Shown here: piece after piece, positions 9,215 to 19,432 of the stretch
Position numbering within the stretch: the first letter of the stretch is position 1
How the letters are laid out: each line of letters begins with the position of its first letter
Origin: Methylobacterium sp. E-005
Lineage (GTDB): Bacteria; Pseudomonadota; Alphaproteobacteria; Rhizobiales; Beijerinckiaceae
Reading direction: 5' to 3'
DNA length: 64,000 nt
NCBI RefSeq assembly: GCF_022829725.1
Contig: NZ_JAKSYG010000217.1
Span: 1-64,000 of the forward strand
Translations under genes and position numbers: made by a program
Notes under the pieces: generated by a model
The model's database searches: none
What the model saw: the letters and a program-made list of their open reading frames with translations, nothing else
Told to the model about the DNA's origin: nothing

Positions 9215-9404
9215 CCCAGACGGTGTGTGACGATCCGCGACCGGCCATGTTGATGGGCTCGATCACAAACGCTTTACCAATTGACCCGGGCCACGCTTCC
9301 TATAACGCATAGGTGATCTGCATCTCGCGCAAGGCGAGAATGGAGAGACATCCGATGCCGCCGGTGAAATGCCGACAGGCCCATGGTGTTGGGAAGGGTT
9401 GATC

Positions 9405-11087
9405 ATGGCTATGGCGACCGCAGTTCCGCGGGCGGGTGAGGCGGCGCGACCGATGAGTTCGGCCGAGAAGCGGGTCATCTTCGCGTCTTCGCTCGGCACC
9501 GTGTTCGAGTGGTATGATTTCTACCTCTACGGATCCCTCGCCGCGATCATCGGCGCCCAGTTCTTCTCGGCCTACCCGCCAGCGACGCGCGATATCTTCG
9601 CCCTGCTGGCCTTCGCGGCCGGGTTCATTGTCCGCCCATTCGGCGCCCTGGTGTTCGGCCGCATCGGCGACCTCGTCGGGCGCAAGTACACCTTCCTGGT
9701 CACGATCCTGATCATGGGCCTGTCGACCTTCATCGTCGGCGTGCTGCCCAACGCCGCCACGATCGGCATCGCGGCGCCGATCATCCTGATCGTGCTCCGG
9801 CTCGCGCAGGGTCTGGCCCTCGGCGGCGAGTACGGAGGCGCTGCGACCTACGTGGCCGAGCATGCCCCGAACGGCCGGCGCGGCTTCTACACGAGCTGGA
9901 TCCAGACCACCGCGACGCTCGGCCTGTTCCTGTCGCTGCTGGTGATCCTGGCAACCCGAAGCTTCACGGGCGAGGCCGCCTTCGCCGAGTGGGGCTGGCG
10001 CATCCCGTTCCTGGTCTCGGTGCTGCTGCTCGGCGTCTCGGTGTGGATCCGGCTCCAGCTCTCCGAATCGCCGGCCTTCAAGAAAATGAAGGCGGAGGGC
10101 AAGACCTCCAAGGCGCCACTCACCGAAGCCTTCGGCCAGTGGCGGAACGCGAAGTTCGCGCTCATCGCCCTGTTCGGCCTCGTCGCCGGCCAGGGCGTGG
10201 TCTGGTACACAGGCCAGTTCTACGCGCTGTTCTTTCTGCAATCGATCCTGAAAGTGGATGGCTATACGGCGAATCTCCTGATCGCATGGTCGCTGCTGCT
10301 CGGCACCGGTTTCTTCGTGGTGTTCGGCTGGCTGTCCGACAGGATCGGCCGCAAGGTCATCATCCTGGCGGGCTGCGCGATCGCGGCAGCGAGTTTCTTC
10401 CCGATCTTCAAGGGCATCACCGCGGCGGCCAATCCGAAGCTTGCAGCCGCCATCGAGTCGGTGACGGTAACGGTGACGGCCGATCCCGCAGCCTGCGGGA
10501 CGCTGTTCAACCCGGTCGGCACCCGCGTGTTCTCGGCACCCTGTGACCTCGCCCGCGACTTCCTGGCGAAGTCCTCCGTGCGCTACACCACCGCCGCCGG
10601 TGCGGCCGGCCAGCCGGCCACGATCCGGGTCAACGGCACCGAGATCCCCTACCCGCAGGGCGGCAATGTCGAGGCCAACACGGCCACGGCCGCCGCGCTC
10701 CAGGCGGCTGGCTACCCGAAGGCCGGCGACCCGGAAATCGTGAAGATGGCGAATCCCTTCGACATCTTCCGGCCGCAGGTCGCCACGGTGATCGGCCTGC
10801 TGTTCATCCTCGTGCTGTTCGTCACGATGGTCTACGGCCCGATCGCGGCCATGCTGGTCGAGCTGTTCCCGACCCGGATCCGCTACACCTCGATGTCGCT
10901 GCCCTACCATATCGGCAACGGCTGGTTCGGCGGCCTGCTGCCAGCGACCGCCTTCGCCATGGTGGCGCAGACCGGCGACATCTATTTCGGCCTCTGGTAC
11001 CCGATCGTCATCGCGGTCGCGACGGTGATCATCGGCGTCCTCTTCGTGCCGGAAACCAAGGATCGCGACATCTTCGCGGATGGCTGA
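9405..11087 (+). CDS. MHS-family MFS metabolite:proton symporter with long periplasmic-type loop
   Basis: This 560-residue MFS permease begins with the MHS signature E-W-Y-D-F-Y-L-Y-G-S and has the loop motif G-R-I-G-D-L-V-G-R-K and about 12 helices. Relatives carry metabolites such as dicarboxylates, proline/betaine or shikimate; the substrate here is not readable. A hydrophilic insertion of roughly 100 residues (about 345-450, with two Cys) separates the later helices and makes the protein longer than usual (about 430-450). The start at 9405 has GGAAGG eight bases upstream; an ATG at 9369 lacks one. It lies next to the acetate genes but after their terminator. A strong terminator follows. 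Confidence 0.85.
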   Translation: MAMATAVPRAGEAARPMSSAEKRVIFASSLGTVFEWYDFYLYGSLAAIIGAQFFSAYPPATRDIFALLAFAAGFIVRPFGALVFGRIGDLVGRKYTFLVTILIMGLSTFIVGVLPNAATIGIAAPIILIVLRLAQGLALGGEYGGAATYVAEHAPNGRRGFYTSWIQTTATLGLFLSLLVILATRSFTGEAAFAEWGWRIPFLVSVLLLGVSVWIRLQLSESPAFKKMKAEGKTSKAPLTEAFGQWRNAKFALIALFGLVAGQGVVWYTGQFYALFFLQSILKVDGYTANLLIAWSLLLGTGFFVVFGWLSDRIGRKVIILAGCAIAAASFFPIFKGITAAANPKLAAAIESVTVTVTADPAACGTLFNPVGTRVFSAPCDLARDFLAKSSVRYTTAAGAAGQPATIRVNGTEIPYPQGGNVEANTATAAALQAAGYPKAGDPEIVKMANPFDIFRPQVATVIGLLFILVLFVTMVYGPIAAMLVELFPTRIRYTSMSLPYHIGNGWFGGLLPATAFAMVAQTGDIYFGLWYPIVIAVATVIIGVLFVPETKDRDIFADG

Positions 11088-11110
11088 TCCCCCGGGCCAG
11101 CCCTGACGGT

Positions 11111-11150
11111 CGACAACGCCCGGGCGGCTCGCGCAGCCCGGGCGTTGTCG
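11111..11150 (+). terminator. Rho-independent terminator after the MHS permease
   Basis: A 15-bp perfect stem (CGACAACGCCCGGGC with its complement) closes a 10-nt loop and is followed by TTT. It is 24 bp after the permease stop. Confidence 0.8.
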
Positions 11151-11671
11151 TTTGAAGCGTCGGTTCGCGCGGCGGGGTCGAGCTCCAAGATCGGCCCCGC
11201 CCATGCCGCCGGGGGCATGCGGCATCCTATCGCTCCCCTGAGTTCGAGCTCACGCCCCAGGACGATGACAGGATTTGTATTAAACGCACAAATATAAAAC
11301 GAAGATGATGAAGACAACATTGAAATCGTATTTGGCCCGGTGAACCGCAGTGATCCTTCTCTTCCGAACGCCAACGAGCGGGTGAAGGTTAGTAGCCGGT
11401 CGGGTATTTGGCTTCGTTAACTAATTCTCGTATTTCTGGCCAGAAACCTCCGGGGCCTTTATTCGGTATCCGGCTGAGAACGGCGCTCCCAATGAACGAA
11501 ATGTCAGGATTCGAGACGTGCAGCTTGTCCCCACGTCATTGCTCCGCAAAGGTGGCACAAAACCGCCGCTTCTATTTGTAATATTGTGGCCCCTGACGAC
11601 GATCGTCTTATGGTTAGCTATCAACCGCATCGCAGGCCACCCGGTCTGGTGGTGGTGACGGTCCCGCGCGA
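11151..11671. other. Intergenic stretch that looks lower in GC, no gene recognised
   Basis: About 520 bases without a convincing gene. From about 11270 the sequence looks visibly richer in A and T than the rest of the window, by eye. The open frames here overlap each other on opposite strands and lack family features. No tRNA, repeat or insertion-sequence end was recognised. Confidence 0.5.
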
Positions 11672-11950
11672 TCAGTTGTCCTGCTGGTATCCGCTCATGT
11701 AGGCGCCCAGCAGATAACCGGATTGATGCGCGCCAAGGTAACCCAACGTAATCATTATATGAAGCACGTCGAGACCGTACGTTGTAATAAACATGCCCAT
11801 CGATGTTAGCATGATGACGGACGATGTCATGGCCAAAACCACGGCCGTGCAGGCTCGACCGACAAACCATCCGACCACGAACACCATGACAGCAACAAGC
11901 ATCTCGCCACCCAGACTGGATCCGTTTGAGGTGATGCTATGCGCGATCAT
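11672..11950 (-). CDS. Small two-helix membrane protein of unknown function
   Basis: This 92-residue protein has two to three hydrophobic helices (about residues 17-35, 37-56 and 60-82) and ends in Y-L-L-G-A-Y-M-S-G-Y. Short Rhizobiales membrane proteins with a Q-x-G-Y-L-L-G-A-like end look similar, but no function is known to me. A GAGG lies about a dozen bases before the ATG at 11950. It sits in a stretch that looks lower in GC, between the MHS permease and purH, with no obvious operon partner, so recent acquisition is possible. A longer upstream start (12076) would add only an Arg-rich stretch. Confidence 0.55.
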   Translation of the reverse strand: MIAHSITSNGSSLGGEMLVAVMVFVVGWFVGRACTAVVLAMTSSVIMLTSMGMFITTYGLDVLHIMITLGYLGAHQSGYLLGAYMSGYQQDN

Positions 11951-12265
11951 CCTGCATCGATCCTCACGATGATGACGTGATGAACTTCTGGCATCAACCC
12001 CAGGCTCAGGCGAGCACAACCATCGACAGCTCGGCGTGCGACGCTGAAGAGATCTGCCGCGATGCTTTCGATGCACTGCTGATTGGTAGAGACGGCGTCT
12101 GATCGGCTATTGCCCAATCACGAACCGTTGGCCGCCAGCAGAATGCACGCCCGGTCCACACATCGTCGTCCGCCGGTCAAACTGAGGGAATCGTTAACGC
12201 CTGGCCGTCGACCGGGTCAGCTTCGATCGCCCACCCGGACAGGCTGCCGGGGCCGCCGAAGGCGG
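11951..12265. other. Intergenic region between small membrane gene and purH
   Basis: About 315 bases. It should contain the promoter of the small membrane gene and the 3' flank of purH. No clear gene, repeat or terminator hairpin was recognised. Confidence 0.4.
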
Positions 12266-13864
<1,599 letters not shown>

Positions 13865-13934
13865 GGTTTCGTGCCGGACATTCGAGATTTCGTCGCGCGG
13901 TAGCATGGAACCGGGGAGCCCGGCCAGCCATCCG

Positions 13935-15755
13935 TCAGGCCGGCGCCACGCCCCGCAACGGGGCCGAAGCGAGCCGCGTGAAGCTCCAGCGCACCTCGAC
14001 ATCCTCGGAGACGGTAAGGTGGAGGGCGATCTGATCGGTGCGGCGGGGCCCGGTGAGCCCGGAGAAATAGACGCTCTCCTCCAGCGCGATCTCGGCATTC
14101 TCTGCCTGGAACTGCCAGATCTCGCCGAGCGCCGAGGCGAGTTCCAGCCCCTCAGGCACTCCGCGCACGGCGATGCCGGGATGGAGATGGAAGCGGATCG
14201 CTACATCCTGGGCGCGGCGGCGCGCCCGGCTGCCGGCCTTGCCTTGGCGCAGGAACGCGTCGCGGCCCTCCAGGCGTGCCGCCATGGGGAAGAGTTGCCA
14301 GCGGCGTTCATGGACGATCCCGAAATCGGTTGCGAAGCCGTCGTGCCGGGCCGCGAGCAGCATACTGTCGGTGTCCTCGGCCCGCTCGGCCTCGACCTTC
14401 GACGGGCCGCCCAGAACAACGGGACCGCGCCGCCGGATCAGCCAGTCGGCGAGCTGTCGCTCGCCCCACCAGCCGCTGCGCGTGAGGAAGCGGCACGAGG
14501 AGGCGCGGGCCACGGAGGCCGTGGAATGGGCGGGCGTCGAGCGGGCCAGCAGACGCAGGTCCGGCCCACTTGCCGGCAGGCCGCAATTGACCACGATCCG
14601 TTGCGGCCCGCTCGACATCTCGAAGGCGAGACAACCCGCTCCGGCATTGACCGAGTATGGCAGGGGCGGGCTCGCGCCGACATCGGCCACGATCACGATC
14701 CGGCCGCCCTCCAGGCGCTCGTAGCCCGAATTCGGCGCGTGCATCAGCGGTTGGGCGAGTGCGCCGTCATAGACCAGCAGGGTCGCGAGGTGATCCGCAT
14801 CGGTGGCGCCCATGCCGTTAAAGTGGCTGAGCGAGGCGTCCGGATGGCGCAGGAGACGCAGGAGCGGCAGCATCCGGTCAATAGCGCGCAGCAGCGCCAT
14901 GGGCGGCTCCACGCTGCGGCTCAGATAGCTCTGGCGCAACGGCAGCAGATCGAGCAGCAACTCCATGGCGAAGCGCGGGTCGCGCGAGCGGTGGCCGCCA
15001 TCGGTGAGGATCTGGCGATCGAGTTCCCGCGACAGGACTCGGGTCGCACGCCGGAGGATCGGCTGGATGCCGTCACAGCACAAGCCGGCGTAGCAGAGCG
15101 CAACGGACGCGTTCAGCCGCCATTGCGGCGGCACGCCCCGCCGCAGGTCGCGTTCCAACTGCTGGGCGTTGCGGGCGATCGCCTTGAGAAAGCTCTGGTA
15201 GAAGGCGTGGTCGGCCCCCTCCAGCACGAGGGGCGACTGGCACAGGAACGAGATCAGCCGTCTGGCCGCCACCGGGGTCTGGCGGGCCAGCCCCGGGTCG
15301 CCCCGTCCGGCGATGAAGTCGGCGACGAAGGCGCGGGCGTTGGCCCGGGCCAGGGCCGTGTCGGCGGCGCGCAGATGGCGCAGCCAGCCGAAGCCGTAAA
15401 GCTCGTCGGCCCATTCCGGCGAGGGGGGCGCATAGTCGAACGGCGAGCCGCCGCTCGCCGCGAGCGAGCGCCCGGCGAAGACGAACAGCCCGGCATAGAT
15501 GTCGTCCGCGAAGGTCGCGTCGGAGGTTCGCAGGTCCTGCGGGGCGATCACCAGCCCGGTCACCCGCATCCGGGCGAGGAGGTCGGGCGGGGCGGTCAGG
15601 CTGGCGCCCGCCGCACGGATCGCGCGCACGCCCTCGCGCGCGACGAGCCGATAGAAGCGCCAGCGGTCAGGCCCCCAAGCCACGCGATCTCCGAGCTGCG
15701 CGATCCGACAAGGCCCCAAGGCCCTGAGCCCCCGCGGACGAGGATCGGCTGGCAC
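13935..15755 (-). CDS. Heparinase II/III family protein
   Basis: This 606-residue protein has no clear signal peptide. The N-terminal two-thirds is a helical (alpha/alpha) region, and the C-terminal third (about 350-590) matches the heparinase II/III-like beta domain, including S-H-F-N-G-M-G and the A-P-N-S-G-Y-E-R-L segment. Characterised relatives are polysaccharide lyases, but the Rhizobiales branch next to purH has no proven substrate. The gap to purH is 70 bp, consistent with co-transcription. The ATG at 15755 lacks a strong ribosome site, so the exact start is uncertain. Confidence 0.85.
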   Translation of the reverse strand: MPADPRPRGLRALGPCRIAQLGDRVAWGPDRWRFYRLVAREGVRAIRAAGASLTAPPDLLARMRVTGLVIAPQDLRTSDATFADDIYAGLFVFAGRSLAASGGSPFDYAPPSPEWADELYGFGWLRHLRAADTALARANARAFVADFIAGRGDPGLARQTPVAARRLISFLCQSPLVLEGADHAFYQSFLKAIARNAQQLERDLRRGVPPQWRLNASVALCYAGLCCDGIQPILRRATRVLSRELDRQILTDGGHRSRDPRFAMELLLDLLPLRQSYLSRSVEPPMALLRAIDRMLPLLRLLRHPDASLSHFNGMGATDADHLATLLVYDGALAQPLMHAPNSGYERLEGGRIVIVADVGASPPLPYSVNAGAGCLAFEMSSGPQRIVVNCGLPASGPDLRLLARSTPAHSTASVARASSCRFLTRSGWWGERQLADWLIRRRGPVVLGGPSKVEAERAEDTDSMLLAARHDGFATDFGIVHERRWQLFPMAARLEGRDAFLRQGKAGSRARRRAQDVAIRFHLHPGIAVRGVPEGLELASALGEIWQFQAENAEIALEESVYFSGLTGPRRTDQIALHLTVSEDVEVRWSFTRLASAPLRGVAPA

Positions 15756-15856
15756 CCGTTACGTAAGGCTAGAGGGGGCCTCTTAACCGCCGGTTTACGC
15801 TATGTCATGCCCGTCGCGCCGCGGGCGAGGCGCCGCAGGTCGGGGCGCACGTCGAC

Positions 15857-16807
15857 TCAGTGCGGCGAAAGGGCCGCCGCGAAGGCACGCAGGTTCGCCC
15901 GCATCATGTCGAGATAGGTCGGCGCCTTGCCATCCGGTCCGGAAAGCGCGTCGGAATAGACCTTGCCGCCGATCCGGGCGCCGCTCTCCCGGCCGATCTG
16001 CTCCATCTGCCGAGGATCGCTGATGTTCTCGAGGAACACGGCGGGGATCTGATCCCGGCGGATCTGCCGGATGATCTCCGCCACGTCGCGAGGGCTCGCC
16101 TCGCTGTCGGTGGAAATACCCTGCGGCGCCAGGAACTGCAGGCCGTAGGACGCGGCGAAGTAGCCGAAGGCATCGTGGGTGGTGATAATCCGGCGACGCT
16201 CCGGCGGGATGCCGTCGATCGTGGTGCGGACCTCTCGCTCCAGGACATCGAGTTCGGCGATATAGGCCGAAGCCGCTTCCCGGTAGGCGTCGGCACGGGC
16301 CGGATCGACCTTCACGAGGCCATCACGGATGTTGGCGACATAGATCCGCACGTTGGCGATGCTCTGCCAGGCATGCGGATCCGCCGCGCGGTCGCCGTGC
16401 GCATGCCCGGCGCCACGGGCGTGCTCGTTCTCGGCGAGGATCGGTTTCACCCCGGCGGAGGCGACCACGACCGGCGCATGCGTGCCCGAGGCCCGGATCA
16501 GCCGGTCGAGCCAGCCCTCCAACCCGAGCCCGTTGACGACCACGATGTCGGCCTCGGCGAGCTTACGCGCGTCGGCCGGGGTCGGGCTGAAGCCGTGGGC
16601 ATCGGAATTCGGCCCCACCAGGGTGGAGACGACCACCCGTTCGCCGCCGACCGCCCGGACAAGGTCGCCCAGGATCGAGAAGCTCGCCACCGCCCGCACG
16701 GGGCTTGCGTCCGACGCCGCACTGGCCGGCCCCGCGATGCCGACATTCAGAGTGAGGATCGCGAGGCCGATGAGTACCCGGGCCAACGTCTGGATCTGTC
16801 CCGCCAT
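15857..16807 (-). CDS. Zinc-type metal ABC transporter, periplasmic binding protein (ZnuA-like)
   Basis: This 316-residue protein of the TroA/ZnuA cluster A-I family has a signal peptide over residues 1-31. Metal-ligand positions are visible as S-D-A-H-G-F-S-P-T, D-P-H-A-W and T-T-H-D-A-F-G-Y. A short His-rich insert (E-N-E-H-A-R-G-A-G-H-A-H-G) is typical of zinc binders. It should capture zinc (possibly manganese) in the periplasm. No ATPase or permease gene is adjacent, so its transporter partners are elsewhere. The start at 16807 begins the signal peptide and leaves a 15-bp palindrome 49 bp upstream. A start at 16852 is possible but adds polar residues. Confidence 0.88.
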   Translation of the reverse strand: MAGQIQTLARVLIGLAILTLNVGIAGPASAASDASPVRAVASFSILGDLVRAVGGERVVVSTLVGPNSDAHGFSPTPADARKLAEADIVVVNGLGLEGWLDRLIRASGTHAPVVVASAGVKPILAENEHARGAGHAHGDRAADPHAWQSIANVRIYVANIRDGLVKVDPARADAYREAASAYIAELDVLEREVRTTIDGIPPERRRIITTHDAFGYFAASYGLQFLAPQGISTDSEASPRDVAEIIRQIRRDQIPAVFLENISDPRQMEQIGRESGARIGGKVYSDALSGPDGKAPTYLDMMRANLRAFAAALSPH

Positions 16808-16855
16808 CCCGCGCGTCGCCTCACGTCCCGTCGGTACACCGCGTCCCGCCATTAG

Positions 16856-16870
16856 TGTAACATTGTTACA
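16856..16870. promoter_or_regulatory. Fur/Zur-like palindrome upstream of the zinc-binding protein gene
   Basis: TGTAACATTGTTACA is a perfect palindrome with 7-bp arms around one T. It sits between the divergent ZnuA-like and Spy-like genes, 49 bp upstream of the former. The GTAAC/GTTAC arms resemble operators of the Fur superfamily, and Zur is the expected regulator for a zinc-uptake gene. The regulator identity is inference. Confidence 0.6.
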
Positions 16871-16964
16871 TACACAAGCGGGATACACGCCGGGCGTTCG
16901 ATGGGTGGCGTCGGGCGTCATCGCGGCAGGTCCGCCGGCGTCCCGCCGTGATACGGAGATTGCC

Positions 16965-17486
16965 ATGTCCCGACGTTTGAGAGCCGTCCTCCTGGTGACC
17001 GGTGCCCTCGGCCTTGGACTGACCGGCGCCGCGGCCGCCCGCGATCACGGGCCGGACGGGTTCCGGGGCCATGGCCGCTGGAGTGCCCTCAGCCCCGAGG
17101 ATCGAGCCGCATTCACGGATGCCCGGATCGCCGCCCTCCATGCCGGCCTGAAACTCAGTGCCGATCAGGAGAAGCTGTGGCCGCCGGTCGAAACCGCGAT
17201 CCGCGACATGGCCAAGCTGCGCCAGCAGCGGCGCGCGCTGATGCGCGACCGACCCCGGTTCGCGGACGACGCCCCGGCCGCCCTTCGCGCGATGGCGGAT
17301 GCCGCCACGGCGCGTGGCGAAGCCCTGCGCAAGCTCGCCGACGCCTCTCAGCCGCTCTACGCGAGCCTGGACGCGGATCAGAAACGGCGCGCCATGATCC
17401 TCGCCCGGCCGATGGGCGGCCACGGGATGCGGGGCAGCCGGCATCACGACCACGACGACGATCACGGCCGGCACGACGACCACTGA
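16965..17486 (+). CDS. Spy/CpxP-like (LTXXQ) periplasmic protein with His/Asp-rich tail
   Basis: This 173-residue exported protein has a signal peptide (residues 1-23) ending A-A-A-A-R. The helical body contains the LTXXQ-type motif L-S-A-D-Q-E-K-L-W-P, as in Spy/CpxP-like envelope stress proteins. The last 20 residues are almost all His, Asp, Gly and Arg (H-H-D-H-D-D-D-H-G-R-H-D-D-H), a likely metal-binding tail. GGAG lies six bases before the ATG. It is divergent from the zinc-binding protein and may share its regulatory region. A zinc-buffering or periplasmic chaperone role is inference. Confidence 0.8.
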   Translation: MSRRLRAVLLVTGALGLGLTGAAAARDHGPDGFRGHGRWSALSPEDRAAFTDARIAALHAGLKLSADQEKLWPPVETAIRDMAKLRQQRRALMRDRPRFADDAPAALRAMADAATARGEALRKLADASQPLYASLDADQKRRAMILARPMGGHGMRGSRHHDHDDDHGRHDDH

Positions 17487-17580
17487 CCCAAAAACCTTGA
17501 TCCGCGGCGGCGGCGGCGGCAAACCCGCTGCCGCGACGCCTCCTGCCGGAGGATGGCGCTGATCCGATCCGGTAGATTTC

Positions 17581-19341
17581 ATGGCGCGCCTCCCCGGCGA
17601 CACGGCTCCGCTCCTCGCCCGGCTCTGGCGCATCTGGCTCTATCCGCACCGGGCCACCCTCGCGGTGGTGCTCGTGCTGATCGCGCTGGTCGGCGCCTCG
17701 ACGGGACTCTACCCGGCGCTGATCAAGGCGGCCTTCGACGCCTTCGACCGCAAGGACGCGGCGGCGGTCGCGTATGGGCCGCTGGTGGTGATCGTCGTGA
17801 CCGCCACCCGCGGCTTTGCGCTCTACGGTCAGACCGTGCTGACCAACCGGGTCGTCACCCGCGTCGAGGCCGACATGCAGGCGGCTTTGTACGGCCATCT
17901 GATCGATTCCGACCTCGCGCAGCTCGGCCGCGAGAGCCCGGCGGCCCTGACGCAGCGCTTCACCACGGACTTCGCCTTCATCAAGGAGGCGCTGACCCGC
18001 ATCTCGACGGTGCTGCTGCGCGACATCGCCATGCTGATCGGCCTCGTGGCCGCGCTGCTCTGGATGGATCCGGTGCTGACGCTCGTGGCCGGCGTGGCGG
18101 TGCCGTTCGTGGCCGGGCCGATCGGGCGCATCGGAAAAAAACTCCGGCGGGTCTCGACTTCGACGCAGGAGCAGATGGGTGCCACTGCCAGCCTGATCTC
18201 CGAGAGCCTCCAGGGTGCCCGGATCGCCAAGACCTACGCGATGGAGCCCTACCTGAAGGGCCGCGCCGCGCAGGCCCTCGACGAGGTGCGCCGCCTCAAG
18301 ATGAAGGCCGCCAACGCCCGCGGGCGCCTCGACCCGCTGCTGGAGATCGGCGGCGGCATCGCGGTGGCGGGGGTGCTGGTCCTGGTCGGTCAGCGGGTGC
18401 TGGCGGGGGAAAAGACGGTCGGCGACTTCACCGGCTACGTCGCGGCCCTGCTGCTCGCGGCCCAGCCGGCCCGGGCGCTGGGCAATCTCAACGCGATCCT
18501 ACAGGAGGCAGCAGCCGCGCTGCGTCGCTACTTCGATGTGATGGACGAGGCCCCCGCCATCCGCGAGTCGCCCGATGCCCGGCCGCTGACCATGACCTCC
18601 GGGGCGATCCGCTACGAAGGCCTCCATTTCCGCTATCGGCCGGATGCGCCGGCGCTGGAAGGGATCGATCTCACGGTCCCAGGCGGTTCGGTGACGGCGC
18701 TGGTCGGGCGCTCCGGCTCCGGCAAATCCTCGCTGCTCAACCTCGTGCCCCGGCTCTACGACGTGGTCGAGGGCCGGGTGACCATCGACGGTCAGGATGT
18801 CCGCGCCGTGACCCTGGCCTCGCTGCGCGCCGCGGTGGCGGTGGTCTCGCAGGAGGTGGTGCTGTTCGACGATACGATCGCGGCCAATATCGGCTTCGGC
18901 CGCCCCGGCGCCTCCCGCGCGGAGATCGAGGCGGCTGCGGGCGCGGCCGCGGCGCATGGGTTCGTCTCGGCCCTGCCGGAGGGCTACGACTTCCAGGTCG
19001 GCCCGGGCGGCGGCCGTCTCTCCGGCGGCGAGCGGCAGCGGGTGGCGCTGGCCCGCGCCTTCCTCAAGGATGCGCCGATTCTGCTCCTCGACGAGGCGAC
19101 ATCGGCCCTCGATTCCGAGTCGGAGCGACTGGTCCAGGAGGCGCTGATCCGGCTGATGCGCGGCCGCACCACCCTGGTGATCGCCCATCGCCTCTCGACC
19201 GTGCGTGACGCCGATCAGATCGTCGTGATGGAGGCCGGTCGCGTCATCGAGACCGGGCGGCACGACGAGCTGCTCGCGTCAGGCGGGGCCTATGCCCGCC
19301 TGCACCGTCTGCAGCTGTCGGAGCCTGCGCCGGCGGACTGA
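17581..19341 (+). CDS. ABC exporter, fused permease and ATPase (MsbA/HlyB type)
   Basis: This 586-residue half-transporter has six membrane helices (residues 20-320) followed by an ATPase domain with Walker A G-R-S-G-S-G-K-S-S (376-384), signature L-S-G-G-E-R-Q-R and Walker B I-L-L-L-D-E-A-T. It would act as a homodimer in the inner membrane and export a lipid, peptide or drug; the substrate cannot be read. It resembles lipid A flippase-type exporters common beside ilvE in Methylobacterium. The start codon has no strong ribosome site. Confidence 0.9.
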   Translation: MARLPGDTAPLLARLWRIWLYPHRATLAVVLVLIALVGASTGLYPALIKAAFDAFDRKDAAAVAYGPLVVIVVTATRGFALYGQTVLTNRVVTRVEADMQAALYGHLIDSDLAQLGRESPAALTQRFTTDFAFIKEALTRISTVLLRDIAMLIGLVAALLWMDPVLTLVAGVAVPFVAGPIGRIGKKLRRVSTSTQEQMGATASLISESLQGARIAKTYAMEPYLKGRAAQALDEVRRLKMKAANARGRLDPLLEIGGGIAVAGVLVLVGQRVLAGEKTVGDFTGYVAALLLAAQPARALGNLNAILQEAAAALRRYFDVMDEAPAIRESPDARPLTMTSGAIRYEGLHFRYRPDAPALEGIDLTVPGGSVTALVGRSGSGKSSLLNLVPRLYDVVEGRVTIDGQDVRAVTLASLRAAVAVVSQEVVLFDDTIAANIGFGRPGASRAEIEAAAGAAAAHGFVSALPEGYDFQVGPGGGRLSGGERQRVALARAFLKDAPILLLDEATSALDSESERLVQEALIRLMRGRTTLVIAHRLSTVRDADQIVVMEAGRVIETGRHDELLASGGAYARLHRLQLSEPAPAD

Positions 19342-19432
19342 CTCGCATGATCGGCGACACCGTCATGCGCCGGCTCCGTAGATTCGCGCGCCGGAGCGCG
19401 CCATAAGAGCCTCAGTCGACGAGGACCCTACC

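Noticed and set aside
9281..9306. TTGACC and TATAAC as a promoter for the MHS permease
   Set aside because: The spacer is only 14 bp, too short for a standard promoter.
9369..9404. Earlier ATG for the MHS permease
   Set aside because: No ribosome site, and the added 12 residues are unlike the family; GGAAGG points to 9405.
11421..11870. Minus-strand open frame overlapping the small membrane gene
   Set aside because: It overlaps the more convincing two-helix protein in another frame and shows no domain or signal.
19386..19401. GCGCGC-CGGA-GCGCGC hairpin before ilvE
   Set aside because: Short, with no T run. It could be a chance palindrome in high-GC DNA, so it was not listed as a terminator.
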